Shown piece after piece: positions 14,813 to 25,247 of a stretch of DNA of 64,000 nucleotides; position 1 is the stretch's first letter, and the number at the start of each line of letters is the position of its first letter. The position numbers were made by a program, and so were the translations under genes. The stretch is from Pseudoxanthomonas winnipegensis (GTDB lineage Bacteria; Pseudomonadota; Gammaproteobacteria; Xanthomonadales; Xanthomonadaceae), in NCBI RefSeq assembly GCF_004283755.1, contig NZ_SHMH01000009.1:1-64000 (forward strand), written 5' to 3'. The notes under the pieces are model-generated. The model had not been told where the DNA came from. It ran no database searches and was given only the letters and a program-made list of their open reading frames with translations.

Positions 14813-16182
14813 GTGCTCCCGCCTTTCTCGACGCCCGCACCGACCAGGTGCGCCCGCTGCATGTGCTGCAGCGCGAGCAGTTCGGCGGCTGGTGCGCGCA
14901 GCAGCCGCCGGCGGTGGCCGCGTGGCTGCAGGCGCAGGGCTTCAGCGCCGCGCCGGGCACGCTGGCGCTGCTGCCGGGCGAGGCCGGTGTGGCCGGTGCG
15001 GTGCTGGGCATCGCCGACGCGGGCGATCCGCTGTCCTACGGCCACGCGCCGATGGGCCTGCCGGCCGGCAGCGCCTGGGAGGTGGTGAGCGCGCTCTCGG
15101 CCGACGCGCGCGCGGCGCTGGAACTGGGCTGGGGCCTGGGCGCTTATCGCTTCGACCGCTACAAGACCGCCACGCGCGCGCCGGCCCGGCTGCTGCGCGA
15201 AGCGGTCGATGCGCGCACCGACGCCCTGCTGGCGGCCTGCCTGCGCGTGCGCGACCTGGTCAACACGCCGACCCAGGACATGGGCCCGGACGAGCTGGAA
15301 GCGGTCGTGCGCCAGATCGGCGCCGAGCATGGCGCGCAGGTGGAGGCGATCACCGGCGATGCGTTGCTGGCGCAGAACTTCCCCGCGATCCACGCGGTGG
15401 GCCGCGCCTCGCACCGCGCCCCGCGCCTGATCGCGCTGCGCTGGGGCGCCGAGGATGCGCCGAAGGTGTCGCTGGTCGGCAAGGGCGTGTGCTTCGACAC
15501 CGGCGGGCTGGACCTCAAGCCGGCCCACGGCATGCGCAACATGAAGAAGGACATGGGCGGCGCGGCGCACGCGATCGCGCTGGCCGAACTGGTCATGCGC
15601 CAGCGCCTGCCGGTGCGCCTGACCCTGCTGGTGCCGGCGGTGGAGAACGCGATCGGTCCCGATGCGTTCCGCCCCGGCGAGATCATCGCCACGCGCACCG
15701 GGGTGAGCGTGGAGATCGACAACACCGACGCCGAAGGGCGCGTGATCCTGGGCGATGCGCTGGCCCATGCCGGCGAGGACAAGCCCGAGGTGCTGCTGGA
15801 CTTCGCCACGCTCACCGGCGCGGCGCGCATCGCGCTGGGGCCCGAGCTGCCGGTGCTGTTCTCCAACGACGACGCGCTGGCCAACGCCTGGCTGGCCGCC
15901 GGCGAGCGCACGCGCGACCCGCTGTGGCGCCTGCCGCTGTGGCGGCCGTACCTGCGCTATCTGACCAGCCACGTGGCCGACCTGGCCAACGCCGGCTCGC
16001 GCATGGCCGGCGCGGTGACCGCGGCGCTGTATCTGGAGCGCTTCGTCCCGGCCGGCACGCCGTGGGCGCATCTGGACGTGTACGCCTGGAACGACAACGA
16101 TCGCCCCGGCCGCCCCGCCGGCGGCGAGGCGATGGCGCTGCGCGCGGCCTTCGAGATGCTGCGCAGCCGCTACGCGGCGTGA
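14809..16182 (+). CDS. Leucyl aminopeptidase family M17 metallopeptidase
   Basis: 457 aa, translationally coupled to the HAD gene. The C-terminal catalytic domain carries VGKGVCFDTGGLDLKPA, KKDMGGAA and the family signature NTDAEGRVILGDALA with metal-binding Asp and Glu. The N-terminal domain is shorter than in PepA, as in the PepB/cytosolic-aminopeptidase-like subgroup. Cytosolic release of N-terminal amino acids. Confidence 0.88.
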   Translation: MSAPAFLDARTDQVRPLHVLQREQFGGWCAQQPPAVAAWLQAQGFSAAPGTLALLPGEAGVAGAVLGIADAGDPLSYGHAPMGLPAGSAWEVVSALSADARAALELGWGLGAYRFDRYKTATRAPARLLREAVDARTDALLAACLRVRDLVNTPTQDMGPDELEAVVRQIGAEHGAQVEAITGDALLAQNFPAIHAVGRASHRAPRLIALRWGAEDAPKVSLVGKGVCFDTGGLDLKPAHGMRNMKKDMGGAAHAIALAELVMRQRLPVRLTLLVPAVENAIGPDAFRPGEIIATRTGVSVEIDNTDAEGRVILGDALAHAGEDKPEVLLDFATLTGAARIALGPELPVLFSNDDALANAWLAAGERTRDPLWRLPLWRPYLRYLTSHVADLANAGSRMAGAVTAALYLERFVPAGTPWAHLDVYAWNDNDRPGRPAGGEAMALRAAFEMLRSRYAA

Positions 16183-16217
16183 GCGGCAACAGCGCCGCCT
16201 AGGCGCTGTGGTCTTCT

Positions 16218-16400
16218 GTGGGAGCAACTGTCTCCTCAAATCTCGCAGCAACCTGCCTGTAGAGCGGAGCTTGCTCCGCTGGGGCCTTCGCCACGAACCG
16301 AACGAAACGCAGCGGAGCGAGCTCCGCTCTACAGGGGGGAGCCGCCATGGCGGCGAGGGGCTTTACTGGGTAAGCCTCATCGCCGCCATGGCGGCTCCCA
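16218..16400. repeat. Composite REP element, copy 1
   Basis: Order: GTGGGAGCAACTG, CTCGCAGCA, TGTAGAGCGGAGCTTGCTCC, spacer CCACGAACCGAACGAA, the reverse complement CTCCGCTCTACAGG, then GGAGCCGCCATGGCGGCGA and its mirror. Related copies lie near 19174, 21922, 31441, 35369 and partly 39056. No gene in 16183-16820 apart from this; the remaining 420 bases before the receptor show nothing recognisable. Confidence 0.85.
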
Positions 16401-16820
16401 CCGAGCGAACTACCACCGGGCAAGCTCCTAGCAAGCAGGCTTCTACCCAGGCAGGCTCACGCCTGAGGCGGGGATCAGGCCGGGCGGAAGGCGCGGCGCG
16501 ATTCCAGCGCATGTGCGTGGGCTGAGGCCCACACGCCGGCGACGGCGGTAAAAGGATCGCCGCGCCAGGCCTCTACAAGCCCGCCGCCGCTGTCGCTACA
16601 CTTGCGCGCGCTGCCGGCGGCGCTAAGCCGCCCGGCCAGACGCAGGCCGCCGGTGCGTTCCGTGCCGGGGGTCGCGACCTCGCCAGCTCCGCCTTCGCAC
16701 ATCACGCCGCGGCCCCTGTGGGCCGATCCCGGCGATCGTCAAGTCCAGCCAGCTCTTCCGCCCATCGCCCGACGCACGGCGTTGCCCGGCGTCGGCCATC
16801 TGTTCCACGGAGAGACTGCC

Positions 16821-18992
16821 ATGACTGCGATTCCCCCCACCGGCACGCGCCGCGCGCTGCCACCCACCCTGCTCGCCCTTGCCTGCCTGTCCGCGCTCCC
16901 GGCGCCGCTGGCGGCCCGGCCCGCCGACGACGACGCGCGGGTCACCACGCTGGACAAGCTCCAGGTCAAGGGCGAGCGCGCCCCGGACTACACGGTGAAG
17001 ACCACCGCCGCCGGCACCGGCCTGGACCTGGGCCTGCGCCAGATCCCGCAGTCGGTCAGCGTGGTGACCCAGCAGCGCATCGAAGACCAGAACCTGCAGA
17101 CCATCGGCGAGGTGCTGGGCAATGTCGCCGGCGTAACCAACAGGCAGGTCGACAGCGAGCGCAACCAGTTCTACGCGCGCGGCTTCGACATCGACAACTT
17201 CCAGTTCGACGGCATCCCCACCACGATGGAGCAGGGCTGGAACTACAGCGATGCCTCGATGGACACCGCGCTGTACCAGCGCGTGGAGATCGTGCGCGGC
17301 GCCGCCGGCCTGCTCACCGGCACGGGCAATCCCTCGGCCTCGGTCAACCTGATCCGCAAGCATGCCGACAGCAACACGCTGACCGGCAGCGTGACGGTGG
17401 GCGGCGACAGTTTCGGCAGCACCCGGGCCACGGTGGACGTGACCACGCCCCTCAACGCCAGCGGCACCGTGCGGGCGCGGGCGGTGGGCAACTACACCGA
17501 CCGCGACTTCAACCTCGCGCGCTACACGCAGGAAAAGACCCTGGGCTATGCGGTGATCGACGCCGACCTGGGCGCCTCCACGCGACTCAGCGTGGGCTAC
17601 GACTGGCAGCGGAAGAACGCCGACGATGTGACCTGGGGCGGCTTCCCGGTGCTGTATGCCGACGGCACCCGGACCCGCTGGCCGCGCACGTTCAACGCCG
17701 GCGCCGACTGGGCCTACTGGAACACGACCAGCAAGCGCGCCTTCGCCAGCCTGCGGCAGGGCTTCGACAACGGCTGGTCGCTCAGGCTCAACGCCACCCA
17801 CGACCGCAGCGACGGGGACAGCAAGCTGTTCTACCCCTATTACACGATCTACGGACTGGACCGCAGCAGCGGCGGCGGCGTGATCCCCTACGGGGGCTGG
17901 TACATCATCCACCGCAAGGTCGAAGGCCTGGATGCCGCCGCGGACGGCCCATTCTCGCTGTTCGGCCGCGAACATCAGCTGATGTTCGGCACCAGCTGGA
18001 ACCGCCGCCGCTATCTCAACACCGGCACCTACGACTTCAATGCCCGCATCCTGCTGCCCGACTACCACGACTGGGACGGCAGCCAGGCGCCCGAGCCGAA
18101 CTGGAAGGCCCTGCAGGTCTCCGGTCGCGGCACGATCACCCAGAAGTCCGGCTATGCCGCGGTCCGCTGGTCGCTGGCCGACCCGCTGTCGCTGATCACC
18201 GGCGCGCGCTACACCCACTGGAGCAGCGCCGGCGAGTACAACGACACGCGCAACAAGACCATCCCCTATGCGGGCCTGGTGTGGGACATCGACCCGACCT
18301 GGTCGGCCTATGCCAGCTATACCGGCATCTTCAATCCGCAGACCGCGCGCGATGCGCAGAACCGCTTCCTGGCGCCGAAGCTGGGCAAGAGCTACGAACT
18401 GGGCGTCAAGGCGGGCTGGTTCGAGGACGCGCTCACCGCCTCGCTGGCGGTCTACCGCACCGCGCAGGACAACTTCCCGGTCTCCACCGGCCTGTACAAC
18501 ACCGCGGGCAATGCGATCTCGCTGCCGGCGGACGTGGTCAGCCGCGGCTACGAGTTGGAGGTCAACGGCCGTCTGGCGGCGGGCTGGAACGCGACCTTCG
18601 GCGTCTCGCGCAACCTGATGCGCAATGCCCACGACGACAGCACGCCGGTGCCCTACCTGCCCACGACTACGCTCAAGCTGTTCACCCGCTATGCCGCCCA
18701 GGGCGGTCCGCTGGACGGCCTGACCGTGGGCGGCGGGGTGAACTGGCAGAACCGCATCTACAACGATCGGGTGGTCTACATCACCGCGCCGGTGGCCCGC
18801 TCGGCGCGCATCGATCAGGGCGCCTACGCGCTGCTGAGCCTGTTCGGCCGCTATCGGATCACCCAGGCGGTGGCCGTGCAGTTGAACCTGGACAACGTGC
18901 TGGACAAGCGTTACGTCACCCAGATCGCGTCCGCCTATGGCGGCTGGGGTGCGCCGCGCAGCGGCACGCTCAGCCTGACCTGGGCGTTCTGA
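16821..18992 (+). CDS. TonB-dependent siderophore receptor
   Basis: 723 aa from the ATG at 16821 (GGAGAG upstream). A signal peptide of about 33 residues is followed by a plug domain (IPQSVSVVTQQRIEDQNLQT, YARGFDIDNFQFDGIP, VEIVRGAAGLLTGTGNPSAS) and a beta-barrel ending in the outer-membrane signature SLTWAF. The plug sequence is that of the FhuE/FpvA/FoxA group of ferric-siderophore receptors. No extra N-terminal signalling domain and no adjacent sigma/anti-sigma pair. No clear Fur box seen upstream. Confidence 0.9.
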   Translation: MTAIPPTGTRRALPPTLLALACLSALPAPLAARPADDDARVTTLDKLQVKGERAPDYTVKTTAAGTGLDLGLRQIPQSVSVVTQQRIEDQNLQTIGEVLGNVAGVTNRQVDSERNQFYARGFDIDNFQFDGIPTTMEQGWNYSDASMDTALYQRVEIVRGAAGLLTGTGNPSASVNLIRKHADSNTLTGSVTVGGDSFGSTRATVDVTTPLNASGTVRARAVGNYTDRDFNLARYTQEKTLGYAVIDADLGASTRLSVGYDWQRKNADDVTWGGFPVLYADGTRTRWPRTFNAGADWAYWNTTSKRAFASLRQGFDNGWSLRLNATHDRSDGDSKLFYPYYTIYGLDRSSGGGVIPYGGWYIIHRKVEGLDAAADGPFSLFGREHQLMFGTSWNRRRYLNTGTYDFNARILLPDYHDWDGSQAPEPNWKALQVSGRGTITQKSGYAAVRWSLADPLSLITGARYTHWSSAGEYNDTRNKTIPYAGLVWDIDPTWSAYASYTGIFNPQTARDAQNRFLAPKLGKSYELGVKAGWFEDALTASLAVYRTAQDNFPVSTGLYNTAGNAISLPADVVSRGYELEVNGRLAAGWNATFGVSRNLMRNAHDDSTPVPYLPTTTLKLFTRYAAQGGPLDGLTVGGGVNWQNRIYNDRVVYITAPVARSARIDQGAYALLSLFGRYRITQAVAVQLNLDNVLDKRYVTQIASAYGGWGAPRSGTLSLTWAF

Positions 18993-18999
18993 TCCGGGC

Positions 19000-19032
19000 G
19001 GCCGTGCGCACCGCGCCACGGTGCGCACGGCC
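19000..19032 (+). terminator. Hairpin after the TonB-dependent receptor
   Basis: A perfect 14-bp stem, GGCCGTGCGCACCG / CGGTGCGCACGGCC, with a 5-base loop seven bases after the stop codon. No T tract follows, so termination may be partial. Confidence 0.55.
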
Positions 19033-19173
19033 GAATCGGCGCTGCAGCCAGCTCCTGCCGGGCTATGCGCGAGGCCTGGAGATGGCTGCCTTCGTTGAGC
19101 TTGCTGATCGCCTGGACCAGGCCCTCCGCATCAGCTCGGGCGATGGCGCAAGCCGCCTTGATACGCTGCTTGG

Positions 19174-19358
19174 GTGGGAGCAGATATCTCCACAGCTCTC
19201 GCAGCAGCCTGGGTGTAGAGCGGAGCTTGCTCCGCTGCTCTTCGTTCGGTTCGTAGATGAAAGCCCCAGCGGAGCAAGCTCCGCTCTACAGGTGGGAGCC
19301 GCCATGGCGGCGAGGGGCTTTACCGGGAGAGCCTCATCGCCGCCATGGCGGCTCCCAC
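19174..19358. repeat. Composite REP element, copy 2
   Basis: Same order of modules as 16218-16400 (GGGAGCAGATATCTCC, TGTAGAGCGGAGCTTGCTCC, CGTTCGGTTCGTAGA, GCAAGCTCCGCTCTACAG, GGGAGCCGCCATGGCGGCGA). It fills most of the gap between the receptor and the diguanylate cyclase gene. Confidence 0.85.
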
Positions 19359-19430
19359 AGAGCAAGCTCCCACCGGCAAGCTCACACCGAGGGGGCTTTT
19401 GCCGAAGTGGGATGACGTCCGGGGCTGAGA

Positions 19431-21122
19431 TCAGGCCGAGCGGACGGCGCGCGGGTCGTGGCTGCTTTCGACGCGGTTGCGGCCCTGCGCCTTGGCGCGG
19501 TACAGGGCCTGGTCGGCGCTGCGCAGCAGGGCCTCGGGCTCCTGGCCGTCGTGCGGGAAGCAGGCCAGGCCGATCGACACCGTCACCGGCGGCAGGTCCT
19601 TGCCCAGATGCGGCACGCGCATGGCCTCGACCGCGGCGCGGATCTGCTCGGCGCGCTCGGCCGCGGCCTGCGGCGTGGACTCGGGCAGGATCAGGGTGAA
19701 CTCCTCGCCGCCATAGCGGCAGGCGATGTCCTCCTGCCGCGACAGTTGCTGCAGCAGCTGGCCAAAGCCGGCCAGCAGCGCGTCGCCGCCCGGGTGGCCG
19801 TGGATGTCGTTGAAGCGCTTGAAGTGGTCCAGGTCCAGCATCATCAGCGCCAGCGGCAGGCCACGGCGCGCGCAACGCGCCAGTTCGCGCGCCAGCGATT
19901 CTTCCAGATAGCGCCGGTTGAACAGGCCGGTCAGCGGCTCGCGGATGGACTGGATGCGCAGGCGTTCCTGCAGCTCCAGGTTGGACAGCGCCATGGCCAG
20001 CTGCTCGGCCGCGGTCTCGATCAGCTGCACGCGCGCCAGGAAAGCGGCGGCGTCCGCGGAAACATAGAGGAACCCCAGCTGCTGGCCCTGCGCCATGAGC
20101 GGGATGCAGGCGGTGGCGCCGGCGTCGCCCTCGATATGGTGGCAGCGCAGTGTGCCCGGACCCTGCACCAGCTGCGGTTGGCCGCGGCGCAGCGCCCAGC
20201 AATCGTCGGGCGTCAGCATCGCCGCGCTGGCGGCGCTCGGCGTGCCCCAGCCGCCCATCGCCTCGGCGTAGTCCTGCGAGGCGCGGATGCGATAGATGCA
20301 GCCGCCGGTGCCCGGCATCAGCTGCGTCATGACCTCGCAGGTCAAGGCCAGCGCCTCCTCCACGCGCACGCAGCTCTGCAGCATGCTGGCGAAGTGGCTG
20401 AGCACGCGCAGGTCGCCGCTGGTGTGCTCCAGCTCGGCCACGGTGGCCTCCAGGCGCGCGTTGCTTTGCTGGATCCGGCGCTCGGCGCGGCGGCGGCCGC
20501 GGATCTCGCGCACCATCAGCGCATAGACCATGGCGATGACCAGGATGCCGATCGGGATGCCGGCGATCGCCAGGATGCGCAGCAGCGTGGCGCTCTCGTC
20601 GCTGGAGGCGGCGCGTTCGACCAGCAGCGCGCGCTCGGCGTCGCCCATCGTCCGCGCCTGGCGGCGGATGGCATCGGAGGTCAGACGCGCCTGCGTGTCG
20701 ATGGTCGCCTGCGCGGCGGCCAGGCCCTGCTGCTGATAGATCTGCACCACCGCGTCGGTCTGACGCAGGCGCTGGTCGATCAGCGTGCGCAGCTGGGTGA
20801 CGCGCTGCTCCTGCGGGCCGTTGTCGCGCACCAGGGCGCCGAGCGCGGCGAACAGCTGCGGAATCTGCGCCTTGCCGGTCTGGTAGTCGGCCAGGTAACC
20901 GACCTGGCCGGTCAGCAGATAGCCGCGTTCGGCCGATTCGGCCTCGCGCAGTCTCGCCTCGATCTCATCGATGCGCGCCATCACCTCGTGGGTGTGCGAG
21001 ACCCAGCGCGCATCGGTGGCGAAGCGGTCGGCGCCACGCAGGATGCCCCAGCCGATCAGGACGAAGATCATGGCCGCCAGCAGCGGGCCGATCTGGTTGA
21101 CGAGGCGGTTCTTGGACAGCAT
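19431..21122 (-). CDS. Membrane diguanylate cyclase (CHASE3-GAF-GGDEF)
   Basis: 563 aa. TM1 at about 12-32, a periplasmic helical CHASE3-like sensor (ESAERGYLLTGQVGYLADYQ is the family hallmark), TM2 at about 188-208, a coiled linker, a GAF-like domain (about 250-395) and a C-terminal GGDEF domain. The active site is GGEEF (471-475) and RQED (462-465) is an intact inhibitory I-site, so the enzyme should make cyclic-di-GMP under product inhibition. Single gene bounded by repeat DNA downstream. Confidence 0.9.
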   Translation of the reverse strand: MLSKNRLVNQIGPLLAAMIFVLIGWGILRGADRFATDARWVSHTHEVMARIDEIEARLREAESAERGYLLTGQVGYLADYQTGKAQIPQLFAALGALVRDNGPQEQRVTQLRTLIDQRLRQTDAVVQIYQQQGLAAAQATIDTQARLTSDAIRRQARTMGDAERALLVERAASSDESATLLRILAIAGIPIGILVIAMVYALMVREIRGRRRAERRIQQSNARLEATVAELEHTSGDLRVLSHFASMLQSCVRVEEALALTCEVMTQLMPGTGGCIYRIRASQDYAEAMGGWGTPSAASAAMLTPDDCWALRRGQPQLVQGPGTLRCHHIEGDAGATACIPLMAQGQQLGFLYVSADAAAFLARVQLIETAAEQLAMALSNLELQERLRIQSIREPLTGLFNRRYLEESLARELARCARRGLPLALMMLDLDHFKRFNDIHGHPGGDALLAGFGQLLQQLSRQEDIACRYGGEEFTLILPESTPQAAAERAEQIRAAVEAMRVPHLGKDLPPVTVSIGLACFPHDGQEPEALLRSADQALYRAKAQGRNRVESSHDPRAVRSA

Positions 21123-21247
21123 GCGCGGCGTGGGCGGGACGACGCGCCATGGTAGCGGGCAGGCGCGATGCGATTGCGCGCAAAAGGCTTACGCGCGTCG
21201 CAGTTTTCGATTCGGGCGCAGGCGCCCGGCCCGTCGCGCCTGGTCGA

Positions 21248-21850
21248 TCAGAGCCAGCCCTTCTGCCTGGCCACGCGGAAGGCTTCGATGCGGTTGCCCA
21301 CCCCGAGCTTGCTGATCGCCTCGGACAGGTAGTTGCGCACCGTGCCATGCGAGAGGCGCAGCTGCCTGGCGATGTCGGTGGCGCTGGCGCCGTCGCCGGC
21401 CAGGCGCAGCACCTGGCGTTCGCGCTCGTTGAGCGGATCGCGCTCGGACCAGGCTTCCAGCGCCAGCTCCGGGGCGATGGCGCGGCCGCCGCGATGCACG
21501 CTGCGCAGGGCCTCGGCCAGGTGTTCGGGCGGCGCGTCCTTGAGCAGGTAGCCGGCCACGCCGGCGTCCAGCGCGCGGCGCAGGAAGCCGGGCCGGGCGA
21601 AGGTGGTGACGATCACCACGCGTGTGGCCAGGCCGTGGCGCTGCACGCGCTGGGCCAACTCCAGGCCGGACAGGCCGGGCATCTCGATGTCGGTGACCAG
21701 CACGTCGGGCGTGAGCCGCTGCAGGGCGCGCCAGGCGGCTTCGCCGTCGGCCGCCGCTTCGAGCACGTCGATGTCGTCCTCCAGCCGCAGCAGGGCGGCC
21801 AGCGCGCCGCGCACCATGGCCTGGTCTTCGGCCAGCAGGACGCGGATCAC
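21248..21850 (-). CDS. DesR-like NarL/LuxR-family response regulator
   Basis: 200 aa from a GTG at 21850, chosen because family members begin (M)IRVLLAEDQ. An ATG 17 codons upstream (21901) would start at the edge of repeat DNA. The receiver domain has the acidic pair ED, phospho-Asp in VTDIEMPGLSG and Lys in LLKDAPPE. The C-terminal LuxR-type HTH contains LNERERQVLRLAGDGASATD. Partner of the kinase encoded just upstream, although a REP element (21922-22103) separates them. Confidence 0.85.
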   Translation of the reverse strand: MIRVLLAEDQAMVRGALAALLRLEDDIDVLEAAADGEAAWRALQRLTPDVLVTDIEMPGLSGLELAQRVQRHGLATRVVIVTTFARPGFLRRALDAGVAGYLLKDAPPEHLAEALRSVHRGGRAIAPELALEAWSERDPLNERERQVLRLAGDGASATDIARQLRLSHGTVRNYLSEAISKLGVGNRIEAFRVARQKGWL

Positions 21851-21921
21851 GGCAGAGGGCGCTGGGTGGGCATGGCGGGATTCTATATGGGGAAGCTTCA
21901 TCGCCGCCGCTGCGGCGCCCC

Positions 21922-22103
21922 CCTGTAGAGCGGAGCTTGCTCCGCTGAGGCTTTCCCGATCGATCTGGCCAAAACGCAGCGGAGTCCCCGAGAGGGGATT
22001 GCCACAAGCTCCGCTGAAGGCCGCGAGCTGGAACGGAGCCTGCTTCGCTGGGGCTTTCCCGATCAATCCGGCCAAAAGCAGCGGAGCAAGCTCCGCTCTA
22101 CGA
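21922..22103. repeat. Composite REP element, copy 3 (between regulator and kinase genes)
   Basis: Contains TGTAGAGCGGAGCTTGCTCC, two spacers GGCTTTCCCGATC, and AGCGGAG...AGCTCCGCT with a 20-nt nested insertion around 21985-22007. It overlaps the last codons of the kinase gene (stop at 22098). It interrupts the operon without breaking a frame. Confidence 0.8.
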
Positions 22104-23297
22104 GGGGGCTGCGATCTGATTTGAAGAGACCGTTGCGCCCACGGTGGAGTCTTCGGCGAGGACTGGGGAGGCGCAGGGCACGTGCGCCAGCACGGTGGTG
22201 CCGTGGCCGCGCACGCTGTCCACCTGCAGCGTGCCGCCGAGGGCCTGCACGCGTGCGCGCATGCCATCCAGGCCGTTGCCCGGCACCAGCGCGCTGCCGC
22301 GACCGTCGTCGTGGATGCGCAGGGTCAGCGCCTGGTCCTGCGCGGCCACGGCGATGTGCACCGTGCGCGCCCGCGCATGCCGCTGCACATTGGTCACCGC
22401 CTCGCGCAGCACCATGGCGAAGGCGGTCTCCACCGCCGGCGGCAGCGGCGTGCCGTCGACCCGGTAGTCCATGGCGATGCCATCGGTTTCCAGCAGCAGC
22501 TTGGCCGAGGCCAGCTCGGCGGCCAGCTGCGCCGAGCGGATGCCGCTGACCGCGCGCCGCACCTGGGCCAGCGCCTCGCGCGCGACGCGGCTGACTTCGT
22601 CCATCTCCACGCGCGCGGCACGCGGGTCGCGCTCGACCAGGCGCGCGGCCAGGTCGGACTTCAGCGCCACCAGCGACAAGGTGTGGCCGAGCAGGTCGTG
22701 CAGGTCGCGGCCGATGCGTTCGCGCTCGGCCACGGCGGCCAGGCGGCGGACCTCGTCGTGGCTCAGGCGCAGGGCCGAGTCCTTGTGCCGGTTGATCTGC
22801 TGCACGGCGATGACCAGCCCGGTGCCGATGGTGGAGATCGGCAGCCACACCAGCATCTGCCAGGGATAGCCGACCGCCAATGCGAACGCCAGGAAGGCCG
22901 CATTGAGCACCAGCATGATCCCCAGGTAACGCACGAACGCATGCCGCCCCTCGACCCGCAGCGTCAGCAGGCCGAAGATGAAATAGCTGATGGCCGAGGG
23001 ATACACGGGGCATAGCGCAGCGGCCATCGCCACCATGCCCAGCGCGGCGATGTTCGCGCCCCGGCGCGGCGCCACCATCGTCAGCGTATAGAGCAGCAGG
23101 AACAGCGGATAGGACACCAGCGTGCACAGCCACCAGGTCGTGGTGAAGCCGTTGCGCTCGAATACCGGCACCACGAACACCCAGGCCGACCAGATCAGGT
23201 GGATCGCCTCGGTCCACGGCGACTTGCCCTGTGCGATCTGTTCGGCGGCATGCGAGCCCGGCGCGGGCCGCAGCCATGCAGGAACGGGAAAGGTCAT
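22098..23297 (-). CDS. DesK-like sensor histidine kinase
   Basis: 399 aa from the ATG at 23297. Five or six TM helices (about 35-175) are followed by the HisKA_3 dimerisation motif ERERIGRDLHDLLGHTLSLV with the phospho-acceptor His, and an ATPase domain (REAVTNVQRHARA, DDGRG, GNGLDGMRARV). DesK-type kinases sense membrane state and signal to a DesR-type regulator, here at 21248. Downstream of an ABC exporter, so it probably controls that exporter. The extreme C-terminus runs into repeat DNA. Confidence 0.88.
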   Translation of the reverse strand: MTFPVPAWLRPAPGSHAAEQIAQGKSPWTEAIHLIWSAWVFVVPVFERNGFTTTWWLCTLVSYPLFLLLYTLTMVAPRRGANIAALGMVAMAAALCPVYPSAISYFIFGLLTLRVEGRHAFVRYLGIMLVLNAAFLAFALAVGYPWQMLVWLPISTIGTGLVIAVQQINRHKDSALRLSHDEVRRLAAVAERERIGRDLHDLLGHTLSLVALKSDLAARLVERDPRAARVEMDEVSRVAREALAQVRRAVSGIRSAQLAAELASAKLLLETDGIAMDYRVDGTPLPPAVETAFAMVLREAVTNVQRHARARTVHIAVAAQDQALTLRIHDDGRGSALVPGNGLDGMRARVQALGGTLQVDSVRGHGTTVLAHVPCASPVLAEDSTVGATVSSNQIAAPS

Positions 23298-23349
23298 AGG
23301 ATCAGGTCCTGAGCGAAGCCACGATCTTGCCACCACAGGCGCCGGGACT

Positions 23350-24104
23350 TCATGCGCGGCGCAGCCGGCGCCGGGCGAGCGCGAAGCAAACCGCCGCGAA
23401 CGCGGCCAGCACGCCTGCATGCACCAGCACCGCACCGCCATCGTCCATTTCCACGCCCTTCAACGCCAGCTGGCCCAGGTGCCAGGCCGGCCAAAGCGGC
23501 GCGAGCCTGGTAAAGAAGCCCGGCAGCATCGACAGCGGCAGCCACAGGCCGGACAGCAGCGACATCGGCAGGTAGATCATGTTGACCACCGCCGGGGCGC
23601 CGCTGCCGCCGACCAGGGCGCCGACCAGCAGCCCCAGCGCGCAGAACGGCAGCACGCCCAGCACGTCCACCGTCAGCAGGGCGGCCACCTGCGTGGGCGT
23701 CAGCTGCACGCCGCCCAGTACGGTGCCGGCGATCAGCAGCAGCACGCCGACGCACAGCGCGAAGACCATGGCCATGAGCATGCGCGCGGCCAGCGGCGCG
23801 CCCGGCGGCACCGGCAGTGCGCGCTTGAGGGTGAGCAGGCCGCGTTCGCGATCCAGCGCCAGGCTGACGCCGAAGCCGAACAGGCCCGGCCCCATCACCC
23901 CGAACACGCTGTAGCTGGCCATCAGATAGCGCTTGGCCTCGGCGTTGCCATGGTTGAGCAGCACGCCGAACAGCAGATAGAACATCAGCGGAAACAGCAG
24001 CGTGGGCAGCACGAAGGAGCGCGTGCGCAGCAGCCGCAGCGCCTCGAAGCGCGCCTCGTTGGCATACAGCCGCAGCGTGGACGGCGCGGTGGCGGTGATG
24101 GCGT

Positions 24105-24108
<4 letters not shown>
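23350..24108 (-). CDS. ABC-2 type exporter permease
   Basis: 252 aa with six hydrophobic segments (including SFVLPTLLFPLMFYLLFGVL and MLMAMVFALCVGVLLLIAGT) and the ABC-2 family feature MIYLPMSLLSGLWLPLSMLP. Its start overlaps the stop of the ATPase gene (ATGA). Substrate unknown; ABC-2/DesKR modules often export drugs, peptides or lipids. Confidence 0.85.
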
Positions 24109-25022
<914 letters not shown>

Positions 25023-25108
25023 GGGACGTATCAGCCATTACCGGAAGGTGCGGTTAGCCTGCGCCGTCATGCGCGGGTCCGGCAGTGGCGTCGATCAGCC
25101 ATTGCGGA

Positions 25109-25120
25109 TGACAGCTGTCA
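25109..25120. promoter_or_regulatory. Perfect palindrome TGACAGCTGTCA in divergent promoter region
   Basis: 12-bp palindrome midway between the ATPase gene (minus, 25022) and the adaptor gene (plus, 25248). An almost identical sequence (11 of 12) occurs at 30133-30144. Candidate operator, possibly for the DesR-like regulator; no direct evidence. Confidence 0.4.
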
Positions 25121-25247
25121 CTGGCCGCAGGGCCCGCGCGCCGCGCATGCTGCGCCCCGACCGCAGGCAGGTTGTGACTTCCGGCAACTTGGTACGAATC
25201 ACCCGGTCTGGTCACACTTGCGCCTCAACGACGTCATCGATGGATCC

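Noticed and set aside
16623..19028. 801-codon frame antisense to the TonB-dependent receptor
   Set aside because: No domain, composition of a shadow frame; the receptor frame has signal peptide, plug and barrel end.
25023..25247. Leader ORF for the MacA-like adaptor beginning at TTG 25218
   Set aside because: The ATG at 25248 gives a normal adaptor N-terminus; the ten extra codons have no supporting signal.
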